DNA of 9,547 bases, taken from the NCBI GenBank assembly GCA_024641895.1, contig JAHECE010000099.1, positions 1 to 9,547 of the forward strand, in the 5' to 3' direction. The stretch comes from Actinomycetales bacterium (lineage in GTDB: Bacteria > Actinomycetota > Actinomycetes > Actinomycetales > JAHECE01). The stretch's first letter is position 1, and each line of letters begins with the position of its first letter. Below the pieces are notes generated by a model. It was not told where the DNA came from. It did not search any database and saw nothing but the letters and a program-made list of their open reading frames with translations. Positions 6,401 to 9,547 of the stretch are shown here, in pieces. The translations under genes were made by a program, and so were the position numbers.

Positions 6401-6835
6401 GCGAACGACCGTCGGTTCGAGCCCGGGGGCCTCGAGCCCGGCCAGCGGGGCCCCCGTCCACTCCCTGAGCGCGCTGTTGAGGTCGCCGTCGTCGAGCCGT
6501 CGCTCGAACCGGGCCACGTCGACGGCGTCGGCGCCGAGCTCGAGCCGGTAGGCGCCCGGGGTGCGGGTGATCCACGCGGCACCCAGGGCGCCGCGCAGCC
6601 GCGCAAGATACGACTGCAGAGTTCGTTCCGCCGTGCGGGGCGGGCCCTGCCCCCACACACCCTCGACGAGCCGCGGCACCGGGACCGCCGAGCCCACCGA
6701 CAGGGCGAGGGCCGCGAGAACTACCTGGCACTTCGCCGGGCCGACGTCGAGGGGGGAGCCGTCCGTGCCTCGCGCCTGCACACCGCCGAGCAGTCGGATG
6801 TCGATGGTCGGCGCGAGCCCGGCGCGAGCAGCCAT
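3473..6835 (-). CDS. SARP/AfsR-type regulator: winged helix-BTAD-cyclase-like-NB-ARC ATPase-helical repeats, with probable 3' frameshift
   Basis: Counting from ATG 6835, residues 10-100 are an OmpR-type winged helix (SARP DNA-binding domain) and 105-240 a BTAD helical domain. Residues 256-415 resemble a class III nucleotidyl cyclase. An NB-ARC/AAA ATPase follows, with Walker A GPGGIGKT (462-469), Walker B LLVLDNCEH (Asp534), TSRERL (562-567) and DGIPLAIELAAAR (617-629). The rest, to about 1050, is helical and TPR-like. Such proteins are ATP-dependent transcription activators. ATG 6835 is preferred over the adjacent GTG 6838 because TAACGT lies 6 bases upstream (leaderless). The cyclase-like domain has lost several catalytic residues. 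After residue 1050 the open frame turns Arg/Gly-rich and runs to 3473; removing one base of the GGG at 3685-3683 restores a normal-looking tail ending 'ALEFMRDVLDRLVGA' at a TGA at 3556-3558. The native stop is therefore probably 3556, for about 1092 residues. Confidence 0.9.
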   Translation of the reverse strand: MAARAGLAPTIDIRLLGGVQARGTDGSPLDVGPAKCQVVLAALALSVGSAVPVPRLVEGVWGQGPPRTAERTLQSYLARLRGALGAAWITRTPGAYRLELGADAVDVARFERRLDDGDLNSALREWTGAPLAGLEAPGLEPTVVRLTERWLAAVEQDLETRVDSDPAGCIARLSELTAAHPFREGLWALLMTALYRVGRQADALAAFRTARDRLAESLGVEPGSRLRELEVRILQHDPELRAGRPARRATAEPKLPTGTVTFAFVDVDGAAAHWGRDPQAMAAAMVRHHERVDDLTRRHGGQVFATVGDSHGVAFPSAGEAWSWASQLQAAEVGAVAGHELLLRIGLHTGEAAQHAGAYFGPAVHLASRLAAVGHGGQTLASRATAGLLDAPLLDLGRWGLDAGATELTVFQLGAGGHPMLRAEDRREGNLPRRLDRMVGRDHELARIREALASHRVVSLVGPGGIGKTSLALHAARERAARDGWLVELATTGDAQDVPRAVAEVLDVTERHGTSLTRRIVDSLRGRSALLVLDNCEHVLDAAAELAAAVVDGCPEARVLATSRERLGLAGERVIAIPPLDLDPSVTLFAARARALDPAFDAESNRTVLEEICARLDGIPLAIELAAARTATLSPDDLLARLRHRMHVLDGTRRGGVDRHRTLWSAIRWSYELLPPDERTIFRRLSIFSGSFDLAAAETVATQAPDDALEVANAVGRLAEQSLVVVESGPFGRRFRLLEPIRAFGRERLDEAGTAQLIAERHARWCAREVTGVHAQLVGWAEREGVARLSALWPNLRAAFDWACTTEHLDLARDLLGPVLSEIVVRSAVELGDWAEQLLALTPPGDSEALVLPLYAAAHRCSMTQDPAAYLRLLDRYGEPDHVLVHHARAIATDDYPQMAQWAPRAAEAFRARGDALLAERAEINVATAWLNLGELDRADARLEELLSRYRRDGPPTFFSWTLLLLGYSALFQEDRARADRYFDEGVGVEVPPRTHTPAEPLKAGAAFRRGEHARAFRTLRDHLDEILAAGNMQAGMMDCIEFVRMMTAIGPSRGRAGDRPCRASCSGGPPGHGRPDRTGVHAGRARSTRRGLRARGEPRAHNAGTSASARPPRRGCRAG

Positions 6836-6928
6836 CACCTCACGTTAGTCGCCACAACATCGGCGCGGCATCCGTGCAACAGGTCCGGGCGAGCCTGGTG
6901 GCGTCCACCACTCGAGAGGGAGGCGCAG
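6836..6928. promoter_or_regulatory. Divergent promoter region between the SARP regulator and the oxidoreductase operon
   Basis: These 93 bases separate the start codons of two divergent genes. The regulator's -10 hexamer is TAACGT on the minus strand (6847-6842). Three heptamer-like units, CACAACA (6853-6859), CGCGGCA (6864-6870) and TGCAACA (6875-6881), recur every 11 bp with 4-bp spacers, the geometry of SARP binding sites. A perfect inverted repeat, TGGTGG-CGT-CCACCA, lies at 6896-6910, just before the AGAGGGAGG ribosome binding site (6915-6923) of the oxidoreductase. No clear plus-strand -10 was found. Operator roles are inferred. Confidence 0.5.
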
Positions 6929-7894
6929 ATGCACGCGATCGTCCACGACAGCTACGGCCCGCCGGAGACCCTGCGGGTCCGGGAGGTGCCGGACCCGCGC
7001 GCCGACGAGCACACCGTCCTGGTCCGCGTCCGCGCGGCTGGGGTGAACCGCGGCGACGTGCTCGCCGCGGAGGGCATCCCGTACGCGACCCGGCTGACCA
7101 CCGGCCTGCTCAGGCCAAGTCGCCCCCGGCTCGGCGCGGACGTCGCCGGCGTCGTGGCCGAGGTCGGGAGCGCCGTCGCCGACCTGAAGCCCGGCGACCC
7201 TGTGGCCGGCTGGGCCGACGGTGCGTTCGCCGAGTCCGCCGTTGCCCGACCCGAGGTCCTCGTCCGCAAGCCGACGAACCTGACCTTCGAGCAAGCGGCG
7301 GCCCTGCCGACGGCAGCAGTCGCGGCGTGGCAGGCGCTACGCACTGCGGGCCCGCTCATCGCCGGGCGGCACGTGCTGGTGCTCGGGGCCTCGGGTGGCG
7401 TCGGGACCTTCGCGGTCCAGCTTGCGAGGGCACTCGGCGCGGAGGTCACCGGGGTCGCCAGCACCCGCAACCTCGGCCTCGTGCGCTCGACCGGTGCGCA
7501 CCACGTCCTCGATTACACCCGTGAGGACGTGACCGCCACCGAGGGCCGCTACGACCTGGTCGTCGACCTCGTCGGCCGCGAGCCGCTCCTGGCCGCCCGG
7601 CGGGTGCTGCGCCCGGGCGGGACCTACGTGGTGATCGGTGGTCAGAACCCCCGGTCGTTGACCGGCGCCGGCCGGTTCGTCCGGGCTGCGGTCCTCTCGC
7701 CGTGGGTCCGCCAGCGGCTACGACCCCTGTTCGCCACCCAGGACCGGACCGCGCTGGGCGAGGTCGCGTCGCTCGTCGAAGCCGGCAGGGTCCTGCCGGT
7801 CATCGACGCGACCTATGACCTGCGCGACGCGCCGGACGCCTTGCGCTACGTCGCGGCCGGCCATGCCCGGGGGCGCGTCGTGCTCACCACCTGA
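6929..7894 (+). CDS. NAD(P)-dependent MDR-family oxidoreductase (quinone oxidoreductase type)
   Basis: A 321-residue medium-chain dehydrogenase/reductase. The GroES-like N-terminal half includes 'VRVRAAGVNRGDVLAAEG' (32-49) and 'RPRLGADVAGVVAEVGS' (65-81). The Rossmann half has the nucleotide-binding loop GASGGVG (153-159) followed by 'TFAVQLARALGAEVTGVAST'. The structural-zinc cysteine cluster and catalytic zinc ligands of alcohol dehydrogenases are absent, so it is a zinc-free quinone-oxidoreductase-like reductase; family members reduce quinones or enones with NAD(P)H, and the substrate here is unknown. ATG 6929 has an excellent ribosome binding site (GAGAGGGAGG, 6914-6923). The frame stays open far upstream, but only as the antisense of the regulator gene. 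It is first in a likely operon with the DUF4386 and hydrolase genes and diverges from the SARP regulator, its probable controller. Confidence 0.92.
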   Translation: MHAIVHDSYGPPETLRVREVPDPRADEHTVLVRVRAAGVNRGDVLAAEGIPYATRLTTGLLRPSRPRLGADVAGVVAEVGSAVADLKPGDPVAGWADGAFAESAVARPEVLVRKPTNLTFEQAAALPTAAVAAWQALRTAGPLIAGRHVLVLGASGGVGTFAVQLARALGAEVTGVASTRNLGLVRSTGAHHVLDYTREDVTATEGRYDLVVDLVGREPLLAARRVLRPGGTYVVIGGQNPRSLTGAGRFVRAAVLSPWVRQRLRPLFATQDRTALGEVASLVEAGRVLPVIDATYDLRDAPDALRYVAAGHARGRVVLTT

Positions 7895-7924
7895 ACCATC
7901 CCCACTGCCCCGTCCCAGCAGATC

Positions 7925-7946
7925 CGCCGGCCCTTCCCGGCCGGCG
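7925..7946 (+). promoter_or_regulatory. GC-rich hairpin between oxidoreductase and DUF4386 genes
   Basis: Arms CGCCGGCC (7925-7932) and GGCCGGCG (7939-7946) form a perfect 8-bp stem with a 6-base loop. It lies 30 bases after the oxidoreductase stop and 11 bases before the AAGGAGAG ribosome binding site of the next gene. With no T-run, it may be an mRNA-stabilising, partial-terminator or translation-modulating structure. Confidence 0.4.
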
Positions 7947-7969
7947 CCGCACCGCCCAAGGAGAGAACC

Positions 7970-8770
7970 ATGGCAACCTCGACCGACCCCCAGGCCCGCG
8001 GCGGCGCTCCCGGGCCGAGCGCGGCGCCACCAGCCGACCCCGGCGTCCGGCTCAGGCTGCGTCGCCTCTCGCGCGTCGCCGGCGTGCTCTACCTCGCGAT
8101 CTTCGTGCTCTACCCGCTGTCCACGATGGTGCGGTCGATCCTCGTCGTGCCCGGGGACGCCGCGACCACGGCGGCGAACATAGCCGGCAGCGAGAGCCTG
8201 TTCCGCTGGGGTCTGGCCGGCGAGGCAGCGGTGGTGCTCATCGAGATCGCGCTCGCCGGGGTCTTGTACGCCCTGCTTCGCCCGGTCAGCCGCGCGGTCT
8301 CCCTGGCGGCCGCGCTCGCGCGGGCCGGCGAAGGCGTCGTCATGGCCGCGGGCAACATCGTGACCAGCATCGTCACCCTGGTCATGGTCGGCGGGGCCGG
8401 CTACCTCGCCGCATTCAGCGTCGAGCAGCGCGACGCGCTCGCGCTCGGGTACCAGGAGGCCAACGACCAGGTCGTGCTCGTCTGGGGCCTGTTCTTCGGG
8501 CTGCACCTCGTGCTGCTCGGCTGGCTGGTGCACCGCTCCGGCTTCCTGCCCCGTCTCATCGGCATCCTGCTGGCCCTCGCCGGTGTCGGCTACCTGGCGC
8601 AGAGCTTCGGGGTCCTGGTCGCCCCCGGTCTTGCCGGCGCGCTCGACGTCGTCGTCCTCATCCTGGCCGTCCCCGGCGAGCTCCTCTTCGCCGTCTGGCT
8701 CCTGGTCCGGGGCGTGAACGCGGACGCGTGGGCGGGGCGTGCCGCGGCCGCCCAAGAGTCCGCTCTGTGA
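7970..8770 (+). CDS. DUF4386 family integral membrane protein
   Basis: A 266-residue protein with a disordered Pro/Ala N-terminus (1-28) and six predicted membrane helices (about 36-58, 83-103, 120-145, 168-187, 193-214 and 224-247). The family's recognisable stretches are present: 'AGVLYLAIFV' (37-46), 'VPGDAATTAANIAGSESLFR' (60-79) and 'YALLRPVSRAVSLAAAL' (100-116), followed by a Gly/Phe-rich helix at 'VWGLFFGLHLVLLGWLV'. The length is normal for DUF4386, and the biochemical function of the family is unknown. ATG 7970 has a near-perfect ribosome binding site (AAGGAGAG, 7958-7965). It lies 75 bases after the oxidoreductase and 9 bases before the hydrolase, so the three are likely one operon. 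Such proteins often occur beside oxidoreductases and SARP-type regulators in actinobacteria (from memory). Confidence 0.9.
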   Translation: MATSTDPQARGGAPGPSAAPPADPGVRLRLRRLSRVAGVLYLAIFVLYPLSTMVRSILVVPGDAATTAANIAGSESLFRWGLAGEAAVVLIEIALAGVLYALLRPVSRAVSLAAALARAGEGVVMAAGNIVTSIVTLVMVGGAGYLAAFSVEQRDALALGYQEANDQVVLVWGLFFGLHLVLLGWLVHRSGFLPRLIGILLALAGVGYLAQSFGVLVAPGLAGALDVVVLILAVPGELLFAVWLLVRGVNADAWAGRAAAAQESAL

Positions 8771-8779
8771 GGTCGAGCG

Positions 8780-9547
8780 ATGAGCAGCCTACGCAGGGCG
8801 TTCCGCGTCGCTCTCACGGGCGCCACGCTGGCGCTGGTCGCGGCGATGGGTCTGGCGCTGCACGCCATGTCGGCCCTGCTCGCCTTCGCCCCGGTCGGGC
8901 ACGGCGAGCAGGGCGACGCGGTGGCCGTCGGCTCTGACCACCTGCCGCTCGCGTCTCCTGGGCCACACCAGGTCGGGCTGAGCCGCTGGCGTGCCACCGA
9001 GGCGCCCCTGCCGATCACGCTCTGGTACCCGGCCATCGCGGAGGACACGTCCCCGGCGACGCTGCGCTACGCCTACGGCGTCGCGATGTTCGACGCCGGC
9101 AGCACGCTCGCCCTGGCCACCTATCCTGGCCGTGCCGTGCCCGCGGCCTCGCCCGACCTGGCGGGCGGCCCTTACCCGGTGGTGGTGCTCTCCCCGGGGT
9201 TCGCCATCGGGCCCAGCGCCTACGCCTGGCTCGCTGAGCACCTGGCCTCGCACGGATTCGTCGTCGCGGCACCGCATCACGACGAGTCCCTCGACCCGCG
9301 GACGCTGTGGCGGGCGACCGCTGACCGGCCGCAGGACATCTCTGCCGTGCTCGACGAGCTCGAGGGCGCCACGGTGCCCGGCGGGCGCCTCGCCGGCCTC
9401 GTCGCTCCCGGCCTGGCTGGACCCGACCGGGTAGCCGTCGTCGGGCACTCCTACGGCGGCTACGCGGCAATCGCGTCCGCCGGCGCGCGGCTCGACACCG
9501 CCGCGCTGCTGGCCGCGTGCAAGTCCGACGGCGCCCCGGGCCGAGCC
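8780..9547 (+). CDS. Exported or membrane-anchored alpha/beta hydrolase, 3' end outside window
   Basis: The frame is open from ATG 8780 to the last base (256 codons, no stop), so the C-terminus is missing. A basic start (SSLRRAFR) followed by a hydrophobic stretch at about 9-37 predicts a signal anchor or signal peptide. The fold begins with 'PITLWYPA' (78-85), then strand 'YPVVVLSPGF' (132-141), 'LAEHLASHGFVVAAPHH' (151-167) and the nucleophile elbow GHSYGG (222-227, catalytic Ser224). This order matches dienelactone-hydrolase/PAF-acetylhydrolase-like predicted esterases. The acid and histidine of the triad should lie beyond the window. A GAGG ribosome binding site (8769-8772) overlaps the end of the DUF4386 gene, giving tight coupling. 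The substrate is unknown. Confidence 0.88.
   Translation, partial: MSSLRRAFRVALTGATLALVAAMGLALHAMSALLAFAPVGHGEQGDAVAVGSDHLPLASPGPHQVGLSRWRATEAPLPITLWYPAIAEDTSPATLRYAYGVAMFDAGSTLALATYPGRAVPAASPDLAGGPYPVVVLSPGFAIGPSAYAWLAEHLASHGFVVAAPHHDESLDPRTLWRATADRPQDISAVLDELEGATVPGGRLAGLVAPGLAGPDRVAVVGHSYGGYAAIASAGARLDTAALLAACKSDGAPGRA

Noticed and set aside
5355..6731. 458-codon minus-strand open frame overlapping the regulator
   Set aside because: It is an out-of-phase shadow rich in Arg/Gly/Ala. The regulator frame carries all the recognisable domains there.
6296..6928. Upstream extension of the oxidoreductase frame to 6296
   Set aside because: The extension is antisense to the regulator's BTAD and winged-helix region. 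Homology to the MDR family and a strong ribosome binding site begin at ATG 6929.
7718..8755. 345-codon minus-strand open frame over the DUF4386 gene
   Set aside because: Its composition is Asp/Gly/Arg/Glu-rich with no recognisable domain, and the plus-strand frame is a clear membrane protein with a perfect ribosome binding site.

Overview
The window is about 70% G+C, with strongly G/C-biased third codon positions, GTG starts and several genes that appear to be leaderless. This points to a high-G+C actinobacterium. The gene content (MauE/DsbA pair, SARP/AfsR-type regulator, DUF4386 protein) would suit a Micrococcales lineage such as the Cellulomonas group, but that placement is inference.

Layout. 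Positions 2-877 (+) hold the C-terminal part of a membrane protein with a Pro/Tyr/Gly-rich linker, possibly the tail of a Ser/Thr kinase. Positions 925-1425 and 1486-2310 (+) encode a MauE/DoxX-type membrane protein and a membrane-anchored DsbA-like thioredoxin-fold protein, a likely extracytoplasmic redox pair. Two strong inverted repeats follow, the second ending 2 bases before a tRNA-Thr(UGU) gene with encoded CCA (2421-2495). About 310 bases with no convincing gene come next, including a tandem 10-bp repeat just after the tRNA. On the minus strand lies a MntA-HepT (MNT/HEPN) toxin-antitoxin pair (3463-2805) whose genes overlap by 4 bases.

Positions 6835-3473 (-) encode a very large SARP regulator: winged helix, BTAD, degenerate class III cyclase-like domain, NB-ARC-type ATPase and helical repeats. 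Its last ~70 codons look frameshifted; a one-base correction at 3683-3685 restores a plausible C-terminus ending at 3556. Divergent from it, across a short intergenic region with SARP-box-like repeats and an inverted repeat, is a plus-strand run of three genes: an NAD(P)H:quinone-oxidoreductase-type MDR enzyme (6929-7894), a DUF4386 membrane protein (7970-8770) and a secreted or membrane-anchored alpha/beta hydrolase (8780 to the window end, incomplete). The arrangement suggests that the regulator controls this operon.

Three genes (925, 3463, 6835) share the same start architecture: a TANNNT -10 hexamer exactly 6 bases before ATG. This is the classic leaderless arrangement of Actinomycetota and was used to choose starts. 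The most notable items are the regulator frameshift, its eroded cyclase domain, the candidate operators in the divergent promoter, and the HEPN/MNT module beside a tRNA gene.
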